Assembly: GCA_023818905.1 (NCBI GenBank)
Contig: JAMWDE010000013.1
Location: 1-12,388, forward strand
Length of the DNA: 12,388 bases
DNA from: Candidatus Omnitrophota bacterium
Lineage (GTDB): Bacteria; Omnitrophota; Gorgyraeia; Gygaellales; Profunditerraquicolaceae
Direction: 5' to 3'
In this document: positions 1-7,883 of the stretch, one piece after another
Position numbering within the stretch: position 1 is the first letter of the stretch
Layout of the letters: the number at the start of each line of letters is the position of its first letter
The notes under the pieces: model-generated
The model's database searches: none
Seen by the model: the letters and a program-made list of their open reading frames with translations, nothing else
What the model was told of the DNA's origin: nothing
Made by a program: the position numbers and the translations under genes

Positions 1-1097
1 TCATAGAATTAGAGAAGGAACTGAGGAGATATAATGAGCAGTTGCAGAAGGAATCGGTTCTGCTTAGACAAGAGGTTGACGAGGAAGACATAGCGCGGGT
101 AGTTTCTGAATGGGTGGGTATACCGGTAAGTAAACTTATGCAGTCTGAAACAGAGAAATTAATAAAGATGGAGGAGATTTTGAAATCCAAGGTAATAGGT
201 CAAGATGAAGCAGTTTCGGTTGTATCCTCTTGCATCAGGCGGGCACGTTCAGGTTTGAGTGACGAGAATAGACCTTTAGGTTCTTTTATCTTTATGGGAC
301 CAACCGGAGTGGGTAAGACAAAATTAGCCAAGACCCTGGCCTGGTTTTTGTTTGACGATGAGAATGCCTTAGTACGGATTGATATGTCAGAGTATATGGA
401 GAAGTTTAGCGTATCTCGTCTCATTGGTGCTCCACCCGGTTATGTGGGTTATGAGGAGGCAGGTCAACTTACTGAAAAGATAAGAAGGAGGCCTTATGCC
501 GTGATACTCCTGGATGAAATAGAGAAGGCCCATCCGGACGTGTTTAATCTTTTACTTCAGATATTAGATGAAGGTAGACTCACTGATGGACAGGGCCGCA
601 CAGTTAACTTCAAAAATACAGTGATTATTATGACTTCTAATATTGGCCAGGAGATAATTCAGAGCCAAGGAGCGACAGTATTTATAAATCGTAAGGATAA
701 CCCTGATTATAAAGGAATAAAAGAAAAGCTTATGGATGAAGTTCGCAGGACCTTTAGGCCAGAATTTTTAAATCGCATTGATGAAATTGTGGTTTTTAAT
801 CCACTTAATATGGTTGATATTGAGCAGATTTTAGATATAGAGCTTCAGCCAATTTATAACAAATTGGCCTGCCGTAATATTAAACTTGAAATAACACCTC
901 AAGCAAAAGATTATCTATTAAATAAAGGATTTGATGCAAAGTTTGGAGCTCGGCCTTTAAAGCGAACAATACAGAGGTATCTACAAGACCCGCTTTCGCT
1001 AAAGCTTTTAGACGGGCCTTTAAAGGAATCCGATAAAATCACGGTTGATTTAGAGAAGGGAAAGTTAGTTTTTTATACGAATAGATTGACAAAGTAA
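1..1097 (+). CDS. clpB: ATP-dependent disaggregase ClpB, C-terminal part (5' end outside window)
   Basis: This is the end of an Hsp100 AAA+ unfoldase that extracts polypeptides from aggregates together with DnaK/DnaJ/GrpE in the cytoplasm. The frame is open from position 3, so the TTG at 42 is not a real start. What is visible is the end of the coiled-coil middle domain, the VDEEDIA...VGIPVSKL junction, and the complete second AAA+ domain. Walker A GPTGVGKT lies at 297-320, the pore loop GYVG at 438-449, Walker B VILLDE at 501-518, sensor 1 near TSN, the arginine-finger segment RPEFLNRID at 756-782, and sensor 2 GARPLKR. The phrases FDDENALVRIDMSEYMEK and DGQGRTVNF, plus the chaperone neighbourhood, favour ClpB over ClpC. 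ClpC cannot be fully excluded without the N-terminus. An Hsp100 identity is certain. Confidence 0.9.
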   Translation, partial: IELEKELRRYNEQLQKESVLLRQEVDEEDIARVVSEWVGIPVSKLMQSETEKLIKMEEILKSKVIGQDEAVSVVSSCIRRARSGLSDENRPLGSFIFMGPTGVGKTKLAKTLAWFLFDDENALVRIDMSEYMEKFSVSRLIGAPPGYVGYEEAGQLTEKIRRRPYAVILLDEIEKAHPDVFNLLLQILDEGRLTDGQGRTVNFKNTVIIMTSNIGQEIIQSQGATVFINRKDNPDYKGIKEKLMDEVRRTFRPEFLNRIDEIVVFNPLNMVDIEQILDIELQPIYNKLACRNIKLEITPQAKDYLLNKGFDAKFGARPLKRTIQRYLQDPLSLKLLDGPLKESDKITVDLEKGKLVFYTNRLTK

Positions 1098-1113
1098 GAG
1101 TTTGTGTTAAAAT
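1086..1113 (+). promoter_or_regulatory. Putative sigma-70 promoter of the hrcA operon
   Basis: A perfect TTGACA (1086-1091) is followed after 16 bp by TAAAAT (1108-1113). A TG at 1105-1106 gives an extended -10 element. The -35 box overlaps the last sense codons of clpB. Transcription would begin near 1120 and place the CIRCE element in the 5' leader, the usual arrangement for HrcA-controlled operons. The assignment rests on motif match and position only. Confidence 0.6.
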
Positions 1114-1153
1114 TTTTCTATTATGAGAGTTAAGAGTTAAATTAATTTATTTT

Positions 1154-1180
1154 TTAGCATTCTTAGAAAAGGAGTGCTAA
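1154..1180 (+). promoter_or_regulatory. CIRCE operator (HrcA binding site)
   Basis: The inverted repeat TTAGCATTC (1154-1162), a 9-bp spacer, and GAGTGCTAA (1172-1180) match the CIRCE consensus TTAGCACTC-N9-GAGTGCTAA at 17 of 18 arm positions. The single change is C to T in the left arm. In RNA it would be a U-G wobble, so the stem can still form. The site lies 27 bp before the hrcA start and downstream of the promoter-like site. This implies negative autoregulation of hrcA-grpE-dnaK-dnaJ by HrcA. No second CIRCE was seen before dnaK or dnaJ. Confidence 0.95.
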
Positions 1181-1207
1181 AATTAAAAAAATAAGGAGCA
1201 GAAGGAG

Positions 1208-1945
1208 ATGGTAAGGGTAGTAAACCATGAGGCAAGAAAAAGGGCAATCTTGGCAGCTACTATTAATCACTATATTGAATATGCCCAGCCAGTCTCTTCT
1301 GAAGAGATTGCTAGGGATTTTAATCTGAGTTCCGCCACCATTAGAAACATATTCGCCGAATTAGAAAAGGAGGGTTCTCTTACTCATCCTTATACTTCTG
1401 CTGGCAGAATTCCTACAGAGCAGGGGTGGCGCTACTATGTAGATTTTCTTTTATCTGAGACAGAGCTTTTAGATGAAGAAAAGGAAATGATTGTTAATGA
1501 GTATAAGAAAGAGATTGTTAGATTAGAAGATGTATTAGAGAAAACCTCAGAGGTTGTATCTACTATTACGCATTATACCAGTATAGTCTCCTTATTAGAA
1601 TGGCAAGATAGATTTTTTTACAATGGTTTAAGTTTTGTTTTAGAAGAACCTGAGTTTCGGGATTCTTTACGTTTAAAGCTTCTGGTCAGAATGCTTGAGG
1701 AGAGGCGTAATTTACTAAATATTATCAATCGTGAGTTCAGTGGCAAAGTGAAGGTTTATATAGGTCAGGAACTGGCTTGTCCTGAGATGAGAGATTGCGC
1801 TATAGCAGTATCCGCTTATTCTGTAAAAACCAAGCCTGTGGGTAGACTTGCAGTCTTAGGTCCTGTGCGCATGAATTACAAACACATTATACCTACATTA
1901 GAGTATGTATCAGAAGTTTTAAGCAACATACTAAACGAGATTTAA
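1208..1945 (+). CDS. hrcA: Heat-inducible transcription repressor HrcA, compact form
   Basis: HrcA represses class I heat-shock genes by binding CIRCE and is tuned by GroEL availability. Residues 1-80 form the typical winged-helix domain, with PVSSEEIA, SSATIRN and the hallmark GRIPTEQGWRYYVDF. The C-terminal core is also clear: IGQE at 185-188 and the GRLAVLGPVRMNY segment at 212-224. The protein is 245 residues, against roughly 340 in the common family. The chain runs from THYTSIV (121-127) almost directly into FYNGLSFVLEEPEF (137-150). It therefore lacks about 90-95 residues that normally hold the first part of the GAF-like domain and the inserted dimerisation domain. The start ATG is served by AAGGAG at 1193-1198 (9-nt spacing). 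A second AAGGAG abuts the ATG too closely to serve it. The gene ends 1 nt before grpE. Confidence 0.93.
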   Translation: MVRVVNHEARKRAILAATINHYIEYAQPVSSEEIARDFNLSSATIRNIFAELEKEGSLTHPYTSAGRIPTEQGWRYYVDFLLSETELLDEEKEMIVNEYKKEIVRLEDVLEKTSEVVSTITHYTSIVSLLEWQDRFFYNGLSFVLEEPEFRDSLRLKLLVRMLEERRNLLNIINREFSGKVKVYIGQELACPEMRDCAIAVSAYSVKTKPVGRLAVLGPVRMNYKHIIPTLEYVSEVLSNILNEI

Positions 1946-1946
1946 A

Positions 1947-2522
1947 ATGAATCAACACCAACAAGATTATAAAGAAGATAAACATAGAGAAAATAAAAAA
2001 GAAGAATTATCAAAAGAGGAAAAAACTGTTTCCCTAAAGGAATCAGAATATCTGAAATTAAAAGAAGAGGCTCAGAAGGCACAAGAATATTGGGATAGGC
2101 TCTTAAGGCTCCAGGCAGATTTTGAGAATACACGTAAGCGCCTAGAAAGAGAAAAGCAGGAATTTGTTAAGTTTGCTACAGAAGGGATAGTGGTAGAGCT
2201 GTTAAACATACTTGACGATTTAGAAAGAACAGTGGAGTTAGCACAAAGCAAACATCAGGATTTAGCTGCTTTTCTCAAAGGGGTAGAGATGATACTAGCC
2301 CATCTCTATGAGATGCTTAAAGATTATGGGCTGAAACCTATTGAGGCCAAAGGTAAGCTATTTGACCCTCATTATCATGAAGCTCTTTTACAGGTTGAGG
2401 ATAACAGTGTGCCAGAAAACACTGTTATTGAGGAATTACAAAAAGGATATTTGCTGTACGATAAGGTTATCAGGACTGCAAAAGTAAAAGTTAGTAAACA
2501 GAAAGTTCAGCAAGAAAAATAA
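1947..2522 (+). CDS. grpE: Nucleotide exchange factor GrpE
   Basis: GrpE is the co-chaperone that speeds ADP release from DnaK. It acts as a cytoplasmic dimer and may serve as a thermosensor. The 191-residue length is normal. Residues 1-33 are charged and probably disordered. A long helix/coiled coil covers about 33-100, including LQADFENTRKRLEREK. The C-terminal beta domain carries the family signature: FDPHYHEAL (139-147), then TVIEELQKGYLLYDKVIRTAKV (159-180). The ATG is 1 nt after the hrcA stop and has only a weak Shine-Dalgarno, so translation is probably coupled to hrcA. The gene is followed by a 96-nt structured gap and then its partner dnaK. Confidence 0.96.
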   Translation: MNQHQQDYKEDKHRENKKEELSKEEKTVSLKESEYLKLKEEAQKAQEYWDRLLRLQADFENTRKRLEREKQEFVKFATEGIVVELLNILDDLERTVELAQSKHQDLAAFLKGVEMILAHLYEMLKDYGLKPIEAKGKLFDPHYHEALLQVEDNSVPENTVIEELQKGYLLYDKVIRTAKVKVSKQKVQQEK

Positions 2523-2530
2523 TCACAACT

Positions 2531-2576
2531 CGCCAAGACGCCACTCCTAAAAATCTTAAGAGTGGATAGATGGTGA
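2531..2576 (+). other. Imperfect hairpin in the grpE-dnaK gap
   Basis: The inner arms CCACTC (2541-2546) and GAGTGG (2560-2565) are exact complements, with TAA/TTA able to pair further in. The outer arms TCGCCA (2530-2535) and TGGTGA (2571-2576) can pair with one G-U. Symmetric 5-nt internal loops lie between the two stems. No T-run follows, so it is not a standard terminator. It may affect mRNA processing or stability and so raise dnaK relative to hrcA and grpE. The function is inferred. Confidence 0.45.
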
Positions 2577-2591
2577 CGTATTAGATATACT
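2563..2591 (+). promoter_or_regulatory. Possible weak internal promoter before dnaK
   Basis: TGGATA (2563-2568), 17 bp, then TATACT (2586-2591) lies just upstream of the strong dnaK ribosome binding site. The -35 matches consensus at 4 of 6 positions and the -10 at 5 of 6. It could supply extra dnaK-dnaJ transcript outside CIRCE control. The support is motif-only, in AT-rich sequence. Confidence 0.25.
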
Positions 2592-2618
2592 AAGTTTCAA
2601 CTAAAAAAGGAGGTAGTT

Positions 2619-4499
2619 ATGGCAAAGGTTATTGGGATTGATTTAGGAACTTCTAATTCAGCAGCAGCAGTAATGGAGGCAGGGCGACCTGTAATCATAC
2701 CTTCAGCAGAAGGTGCAGGAGTTGCCTCAGGGAAGGCCTTTCCTTCTTACGTGGCTTTTACTAAGGACGGCCAACGTTTAGTAGGAGAACCTGCAAGACG
2801 TCAAGCTGCTATAAACCCAGAAGGTACGATCCAGGCAGCCAAACGCAAGATGGGTACAGACCACAAATTCAAGGTTTTTGGCAAAGAGTACACGCCTCAA
2901 CAGATTTCAGCTTTTATCCTGCAGAAGATAAAACAAGATGCTGAGGCTTATTTGGGCGATAAGGTTGAAGAGGCAGTGATTACCTGCCCGGCATACTTTG
3001 ATGATAATCAGAGGACCGCTACTAAGGATGCTGGAGAAATTGCAGGTTTGAGAGTTTTGCGTATTATAAACGAACCTACTGCCGCCTGTCTTGCTTATGG
3101 TTTGGAGAAATCACAGAAAGAGCAGAAAATCATGGTCTTTGATTTTGGTGGTGGAACACTAGATGTAACCATAATGGAGATGGCACAAGGTGTATTTGAG
3201 GTTAAAGCTACTTCAGGAGATACGCAGTTAGGCGGTACAGATATGGATAACGTACTTATAGAGTATATTGTTGAGCAGTTTAAGCGCCAGACTGGGATCG
3301 ACCTGCGTAATGATAAGATGGCAATGCAGAGGTTACGTGAGGCAGCTGAGAAAGCGAAGATAGAATTATCTTCCACACTTACCACAGATATAAATCTTCC
3401 TTTTATCACTGCTGATGCCACAGGTCCTAAACATCTAACGATGTCTATCACGCGGGCAAAACTGGAGGATTTAGTTTCTCCTATAATTGAGAGGTGCCGT
3501 CATCCTATGGAGCAAGCCTTGGCAGACGCAAAGTTATCACCTGGCGATATTGACCGTATCATTATGGTGGGTGGTCCTACCAGAATGCCTATAGTGCAGA
3601 AATTTGTAGAGGATTATGTAGGTAAAAAGATTGAGCGGGGGATTGACCCTATGGAATGTGTAGCTATGGGAGCTGCAATTCAAGCTGCTATCATCAAGGG
3701 CGAGATGAAGGATGTTTTATTGTTGGATGTTACTCCGCTCTCTTTAGGGATTGAGACTTTGGGTGGCGTTAACACCAAACTTATTGAAAGGAATACCACC
3801 ATTCCTACTAGGAAGAGTCAGATTTTTTCTACTGCTGCAGATAATCAGACCGCAGTTACTATTAGGGTGCTTCAAGGCGAACGTCCGATGGCGGATGATA
3901 ATGTGGAATTAGGCAGATTTGATTTGGTAGGTATACCACCTGCTCCGCGTGGCGTGCCACAGATAGAGGTTACCTTTGATATAGACGCTAATGGAATCGT
4001 GCATGTTTCAGCTAAAGATTTGGGTACAGGCAAAGAGCAATCCATTCGTATTACTGCTCCCAAGAAACTTTCTAAGGAAGAGATAGAAAAGATGATCAAG
4101 GAAGCGGAGAAATTTGCTGCTGAGGATGCCAAGAAAAAAGAAGAGGTAGAGTTAATCAATCAGGCAGATACATTGGTTTATACTACGGAGAGGTCACTTA
4201 GGGAATTTGGCGATAAGGTCAGCCAAGCAGAGCGGGCAGATATAGAAGCCAGACTTAATGATTTGAAATCTGCTATAAAAGATAGAAATATAGAGCGGAT
4301 AAGGAAGGGTATGGATGATTTGACCCGTGCTTCCCACAAGTTGGCTGAAGAGATTTACAGGCAGGCAGCAGCAACACAGAAACAGCAGGAGCAGCCACGC
4401 ACAGAAGCGAAGCAGGAGAAGTCAGAAGAACCAAAAGAAAAGAAAAAAGAAGATATTATTGATGCAGAATTTAAGGAAGAAGATGGTAATAAGAAATAA
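2619..4499 (+). CDS. dnaK: Molecular chaperone DnaK (Hsp70)
   Basis: DnaK binds exposed hydrophobic segments in an ATP-controlled cycle with DnaJ and GrpE. The 626-residue length is normal. The nucleotide-binding domain has IDLGTSNS (7-14), [10 protein letters not shown] (174-183), GDTQLGG (200-206) and VGGPTRMP (317-324). The interdomain linker [11 protein letters not shown] spans 365-375. The substrate domain contains TIPTRKS and QGERPM. The helical lid follows, then a Gln/Lys/Glu-rich tail ending in the usual EDIIDAEF motif (611-618). The insert of about 20 residues typical of proteobacterial DnaK is absent after KRKMGT (75-80), as in Firmicutes. The loop [15 protein letters not shown] (29-43) is about 5 residues longer than in E. 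coli. A strong Shine-Dalgarno, AAAAGGAGG (2605-2613), lies 5 nt before the ATG, which suits the high demand for this protein. Confidence 0.98.
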   Translation: MAKVIGIDLGTSNSAAAVMEAGRPVIIPSAEGAGVASGKAFPSYVAFTKDGQRLVGEPARRQAAINPEGTIQAAKRKMGTDHKFKVFGKEYTPQQISAFILQKIKQDAEAYLGDKVEEAVITCPAYFDDNQRTATKDAGEIAGLRVLRIINEPTAACLAYGLEKSQKEQKIMVFDFGGGTLDVTIMEMAQGVFEVKATSGDTQLGGTDMDNVLIEYIVEQFKRQTGIDLRNDKMAMQRLREAAEKAKIELSSTLTTDINLPFITADATGPKHLTMSITRAKLEDLVSPIIERCRHPMEQALADAKLSPGDIDRIIMVGGPTRMPIVQKFVEDYVGKKIERGIDPMECVAMGAAIQAAIIKGEMKDVLLLDVTPLSLGIETLGGVNTKLIERNTTIPTRKSQIFSTAADNQTAVTIRVLQGERPMADDNVELGRFDLVGIPPAPRGVPQIEVTFDIDANGIVHVSAKDLGTGKEQSIRITAPKKLSKEEIEKMIKEAEKFAAEDAKKKEEVELINQADTLVYTTERSLREFGDKVSQAERADIEARLNDLKSAIKDRNIERIRKGMDDLTRASHKLAEEIYRQAAATQKQQEQPRTEAKQEKSEEPKEKKKEDIIDAEFKEEDGNKK

Positions 4500-4572
4500 A
4501 CGATTAATTTGATGTTTACGGTTATTTTACTATTAACCATTGATTATATAGTTTCATAGCGATCCTAAGAGT

Positions 4573-5730
4573 ATGTCAACCAAACGCGACTATTATGAAA
4601 TCTTAGGCGTTAAGAAGAATGCTACTCTTGAAGAAATAAAGCGCGCCTACAGAGAGATGGCGCTTAGATACCATCCCGATCGTGTTCCTACTGAGCAAAA
4701 GAAAGAGGCAGAGGAAAAATTTAAGGAGATTTCAGAAGCCTACGCTGTTTTATCGGATCCTCAGAAGCGCGCCCTTTATGACCAATATGGTCACGCTGGT
4801 ATAGATCAGAGATACGCCTATGAGGATATCTTTAAAGGTGCCGATTTCAGTGATATCTTTGAAGGTCTCTCAGAATTTGGATTGGGAGGAAGTATCTTTG
4901 ATGAGATATTTAGCGATTTGGGCTTTGATATCTTTGGTCGCAGGAGTAGGCGGGGTAGCGGTCGGTCACGTAGAGGTAGAGATTTAGAGATAACTGTAGA
5001 TATAACTTTAGAAGAGGCAGCCTTTGGTACAGAGAAGATAATTACTTTACCGCGCTATGAAGAATGTAGTGTCTGCGGTGGTAGCGGTGCAAAACCAGGA
5101 ACCAAAAGACTTACTTGTCCTCAATGTAAAGGTACAGGCCGCACAGTGATCTCTAGTGGTTTTTTTCAGCTTACACAGACCTGTTCACGGTGTAGGGGTG
5201 AGGGAACCATAATTCAGACTCCCTGTTCCGAATGCGGAGGCGAAGGAAGGACCAGGGTAATCCGTAAAATCAAAGTAAAGATACCCCCTGGAGTAGATAC
5301 TGGTTCGCATCTGAGGATACGGGGAGAGGGAGAGGCAGGGACAGTTACTAGAGGAGATCTGTATATTATTATTGAAGTAAAACCACATCCGGTTTTTCAA
5401 AGACAGAATAACGACATATTAACTGAGATAACTATTAGTTTGAGCAGGGCAATATTAGGAGCTGAAGTGGAGGTGCCTACCCTGGATGGGAAGGTAAAAA
5501 TGAAAATACCCGCGGGTACACAGAGTGGAAGGATTTTTCGGCTTAAAGGTAAAGGTATTCCCGATGTGCATACTAAGGCGGTGGGCGATGAATTGGTTAA
5601 GGTTAATGTGGAGATTCCTCGTAATTTGACTGCAGAACAACGTAGGCTTATTGAGGAATTTGCTCGGATTTCAGGTGAGGATATACCAAAAGAGAGTCTT
5701 ACGGATAAGATAAAAAAGGCATTTAGATAA
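4573..5730 (+). CDS. dnaJ: Chaperone protein DnaJ (type I Hsp40)
   Basis: DnaJ delivers substrates to DnaK and stimulates its ATPase. The J domain spans residues 5-70 with the essential HPD at 34-36. The linker at about 80-122 is rich in DIF-like motifs (EDIF, SDIF, DEIF, DIF) rather than a long glycine run. It is followed by an Arg/Ser/Gly stretch at 123-136. All four zinc-binding repeats are intact: CSVCGGSG (165-172), CPQCKGTG (182-189), CSRCRGEG (204-211) and CSECGGEG (218-225). Two C-terminal substrate-binding beta domains complete the 385-residue protein. The 73-nt gap after dnaK (4500-4572) has no terminator, only a weak 5-bp GGTTA/TAACC inverted repeat. The Shine-Dalgarno is weak (AAGAG), so expression is probably lower than for dnaK, as the last gene of the operon. 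Confidence 0.97.
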   Translation: MSTKRDYYEILGVKKNATLEEIKRAYREMALRYHPDRVPTEQKKEAEEKFKEISEAYAVLSDPQKRALYDQYGHAGIDQRYAYEDIFKGADFSDIFEGLSEFGLGGSIFDEIFSDLGFDIFGRRSRRGSGRSRRGRDLEITVDITLEEAAFGTEKIITLPRYEECSVCGGSGAKPGTKRLTCPQCKGTGRTVISSGFFQLTQTCSRCRGEGTIIQTPCSECGGEGRTRVIRKIKVKIPPGVDTGSHLRIRGEGEAGTVTRGDLYIIIEVKPHPVFQRQNNDILTEITISLSRAILGAEVEVPTLDGKVKMKIPAGTQSGRIFRLKGKGIPDVHTKAVGDELVKVNVEIPRNLTAEQRRLIEEFARISGEDIPKESLTDKIKKAFR

Positions 5731-5801
5731 ATAAACCCATAGTCTTGGTTGTCGGCATACTTCGTGTTTAGGACTAAATCTGTTTAGACATCCGGGATAC
5801 A

Positions 5802-5821
5802 TATAATGAATATACTATAAT
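5802..5821 (+). promoter_or_regulatory. Cluster of -10-like boxes before the fmdB-family gene
   Basis: TATAAT (5802-5807), TATACT (5811-5816) and TATAAT (5816-5821) lie 19-38 bp before the fmdB-family start. A separate promoter for the 5840-7738 unit is therefore plausible. No convincing -35 box sits at the right distance, the nearest candidate being TTAGACA at 5784-5790. No clear terminator for the dnaJ operon is visible in 5731-5801, so readthrough is also possible. Confidence 0.3.
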
Positions 5822-5839
5822 AATGCGGAGGAGATAACT

Positions 5840-6109
5840 ATGCCTACATACGAATATGAATGCACACAATGTGGTCATCGATTTGAGATATTTCAGTTTA
5901 TTTTGGATAAGCCCTTAGATGAGTGTCCGCAGTGTAAAAGTAAATTAAGAAGGCTTGTAGGTAGTGGTTCTGGCATAATCTTTAAGGGTTCCGGATTTTA
6001 TGCCACAGATTATCGAAAAACCACTCCTAAAGATACTTCTAAGACTTCTGGTTCAGTGAGTTCCTGTTCTCAAGCAAAAGAAGGTTGTGATGGCTGTAGC
6101 CAAAAATAA
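5840..6109 (+). CDS. FmdB-family zinc ribbon protein
   Basis: This is a small 89-residue protein of the FmdB/CxxC_CXXC_SSSS family. It begins with the typical MPTYEYECTQCGHRFE, has paired CxxC knuckles at C8/C11 and C29/C32 that should bind one zinc, and continues with LRRLVGSGSGIIFKGSGFYATDYR, a family hallmark. The tail adds three more cysteines (C76, C83, C86), which could bind a second metal or form disulfides. Members are often annotated as putative regulatory proteins after FmdB of a formamidase locus, but the molecular role is not established. A good Shine-Dalgarno, GGAGGAG (5827-5833), precedes the ATG by 6 nt. The gene overlaps the next one by 20 nt, so the two are probably coupled. 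Confidence 0.9.
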   Translation: MPTYEYECTQCGHRFEIFQFILDKPLDECPQCKSKLRRLVGSGSGIIFKGSGFYATDYRKTTPKDTSKTSGSVSSCSQAKEGCDGCSQK

Positions 6110-6461
6110 TTCAGCTATTTTTTTTATTAAATATTGGCTACCCGCAATAATTTATTCTATTATAATTTTTTATATTTCCTCTCAGCCAGGTAATCAATTG
6201 CCTGACTTATTCTTAGGTCAAGACATAATATTCCACATCATTGAATATGGCATCTTTGCCCTTTTTATCAGCAGGGCATTGAAACACTCTCTACCTAAAC
6301 AATCTTATTTAAAGAGGATATTCTTTAGTTGTATAATGTTATCTGTATATGCTATCACTGATGAGATTCATCAAGCAGGTGTTCCTTATCGCGATGCTTC
6401 AGTTTGGGATGTGGTTGTAGACGCAATAGGTGGGTTTGTAGGTAGCCTCGTTTATCGATGA
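6090..6461 (+). CDS. VanZ-like family membrane protein
   Basis: This is a small integral membrane protein of about 123 residues with four predicted helices, roughly at residues 13-30, 45-64, 76-93 and 107-122. The family pattern is visible in FISSQPG-type sequence after helix 1, the FHIIEYGIFALF segment, the acidic DEIHQ after helix 3, and YRDASVWDVVVDAIGG before helix 4. VanZ proteins are linked to teicoplanin resistance in one case, but most members have no known function, so no resistance role is claimed. I chose ATG at 6090 because AGAAGG (6079-6084) lies 5 nt upstream. The adjacent GTG at 6087 would give one extra residue with a poorer spacing. The gene overlaps the fmdB-family gene by 20 nt, and its stop overlaps the next start in ATGA. 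Confidence 0.85.
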   Translation: MAVAKNNSAIFFIKYWLPAIIYSIIIFYISSQPGNQLPDLFLGQDIIFHIIEYGIFALFISRALKHSLPKQSYLKRIFFSCIMLSVYAITDEIHQAGVPYRDASVWDVVVDAIGGFVGSLVYR

Positions 6462-7738
6462 CAGAGATAGAACCACTAAAAGGTATTTTCTATAATCAAG
6501 CCAAAATCAGGGATATCTCTTGCGTAGTTTGTCCTCCCTATGACATCATCTCTCCTGCTAAGCAGGAATACTATCACAACCTACACCCTTACAATTTTAT
6601 ACATGTACTTTTAGGTAAAGATACACCTGGAGAGGATAAATATAAACGTGCGGGTAATTATTTTAGAGATTGGATAAAACAAGGAATTTTTATTCAAGAT
6701 GATACCCCTGCCATATACTTTTATGCCCAACATTACGTTCTTAAAGGGCAAAGGATGCACCGCTTAGGGTTTATTGCACTTTTACGTTTGGAAGATAAAG
6801 ATTCACAGAAAAAGGTTTTTGGTCATGAACACACAAGACTTGAACCAAAAGAAGATAGGCTCAGACTGCTTCGGGAGATTAAGGCGAATCTAAGTCCTAT
6901 ATTCGTTATCTTTCCTGACTACCGACGTATCATTCAACGCAATTTTCAGCAGCATATCCATTCAGAAAAAGCCTTTATTGATATAACAGACGAAGAAAAG
7001 GTTGAACATAAACTATGGAGATTGCAATCGCAAGACACTATCAATAAAATAAAAATTCAGATGCAGGATGCTAGTATTTTTATTGCCGATGGCCATCACC
7101 GTTACGAAGTTGCATGTGCTTTTCGTGATGAGATGAAGAGTAAACTAAGTAAATTTACTGGCAAAGAGAGTTTTAATTATATCCTGGCTTATTTTACCAA
7201 TGCCCTATCTCCGGGACTTACTGTACTGCCCATTCATCGTCTAGTGAGGTTAAATAATAATAAAGATATAGATGATTTAAAGCTTGGTTTCAAAGAGTTT
7301 TTTGACGTAGAGGAAGTTAAAGATAAGAACCGTTTCTTTTTTATGATGGCCAAGGCAGGCAATACAGGACACGTTTTAGGAATGTATAAATGTAAGAAGT
7401 ATTGGCTATTGCGGTTAAAAAATATAAAGATTCTGGATAGAATTATAGACGACAAGCCCAGGGAGTTCAGATTACTGGATGTTGCTATTTTGAATTACTT
7501 AGTATTTAAGAGGATTTTGCAACTCGACCCTGAAGATAAGGAACGTATTAATTTTATTCAGGACGCCGATGAATTAATTCAGCAGACAGATGATGATTTT
7601 TCTTCCATAGGATTTTTCTTAAATCCTGTAAAGGTTGAACAGATACTAAGGGTTGCACAGAGTGGTTATAAGATGCCTGCTAAATCAACCTATTTTTATC
7701 CCAAGGTTTTATCAGGATTGATTATAAATAAGTTATAA
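6458..7738 (+). CDS. DUF1015 family protein
   Basis: This 426-residue protein matches the DUF1015 family (Pfam PF06245) by eye. Conserved blocks are PLKGIFYN (6-13), VVCPPYDIIS (23-32), HPYNFIHVLLGK (43-54), FGHEHTRLEPKEDRLRLL (121-138), LSPIFVIF (145-152) and the strongly conserved IADGHHRYEVACAFRDE (209-225). The His- and acid-rich blocks look like an active or metal/phosphate-binding site, but no reaction can be assigned from sequence. In other genomes the family is often reported near serine biosynthesis genes, from memory. No such gene is in this window. The ATG overlaps the VanZ-like stop by 4 nt, which indicates translational coupling. No signal peptide or membrane segment is seen, so it is probably cytoplasmic. 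Confidence 0.88.
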   Translation: MTEIEPLKGIFYNQAKIRDISCVVCPPYDIISPAKQEYYHNLHPYNFIHVLLGKDTPGEDKYKRAGNYFRDWIKQGIFIQDDTPAIYFYAQHYVLKGQRMHRLGFIALLRLEDKDSQKKVFGHEHTRLEPKEDRLRLLREIKANLSPIFVIFPDYRRIIQRNFQQHIHSEKAFIDITDEEKVEHKLWRLQSQDTINKIKIQMQDASIFIADGHHRYEVACAFRDEMKSKLSKFTGKESFNYILAYFTNALSPGLTVLPIHRLVRLNNNKDIDDLKLGFKEFFDVEEVKDKNRFFFMMAKAGNTGHVLGMYKCKKYWLLRLKNIKILDRIIDDKPREFRLLDVAILNYLVFKRILQLDPEDKERINFIQDADELIQQTDDDFSSIGFFLNPVKVEQILRVAQSGYKMPAKSTYFYPKVLSGLIINKL

Positions 7739-7800
7739 TTTAAGGTTACCAAAGGTTAGTTAAATAAGAATAAATTGATAGCCTTATTACTAAAGGTTGG

Positions 7801-7826
7801 TGACGGTTATAAAAATGCAACCGTTA
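7801..7826 (+). other. Hairpin in the DUF1015-accD gap
   Basis: ACGGTT (7803-7808) and AACCGT (7819-7824) are exact complements around a 10-nt loop. Two further pairs outside, one of them G-U, give an 8-bp stem. The following bases TATTAATT are not a clean T-run, so it is only a possible weak terminator for the upstream unit. Nothing coding is visible in the rest of the 154-nt gap (7739-7892). Confidence 0.35.
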
Positions 7827-7858
7827 TTAATTCAGCCGATTATTGAAATTTGTATTAT

Positions 7859-7883
7859 TAACTACTAATAACTGATAGTAACT
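7859..7883 (+). repeat. Three TAACT direct repeats at exact 10-bp spacing
   Basis: TAACT occurs at 7859-7863, 7869-7873 and 7879-7883, one helical turn apart and ending 9 bp before the accD start codon. Phased repeats can be a regulator site. However, the region is very AT-rich and the motif is short, so chance is a serious alternative. Confidence 0.3.

Noticed and set aside
42..44. TTG as the start of the ClpB coding region
   Set aside because: The frame is open upstream to position 3 and reads as ClpB middle-domain sequence, so the gene begins outside the window.
2541..2565. Second CIRCE element before dnaK
   Set aside because: The arms are CCACTC/GAGTGG with a 13-nt spacer. CIRCE needs TTAGCACTC/GAGTGCTAA with 9 nt, so only the ACTC/GAGT core is shared.
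3095..3451. Minus-strand reading frames, including this longest one
   Set aside because: They all lie opposite well-supported plus-strand genes and show no family features or ribosome sites.
4327..4512. Overlapping 61-residue reading frame in the 3' end of dnaK
   Set aside because: It lies in another frame of the Gln/Lys-rich DnaK tail, has biased composition and no ribosome site. It is a shadow of dnaK.
5731..5801. Intrinsic terminator after dnaJ
   Set aside because: Only weak pairings such as TAGTC/GACTA with a long loop and TTTAG/CTAAA with a 2-nt loop are present, and no T-run follows.
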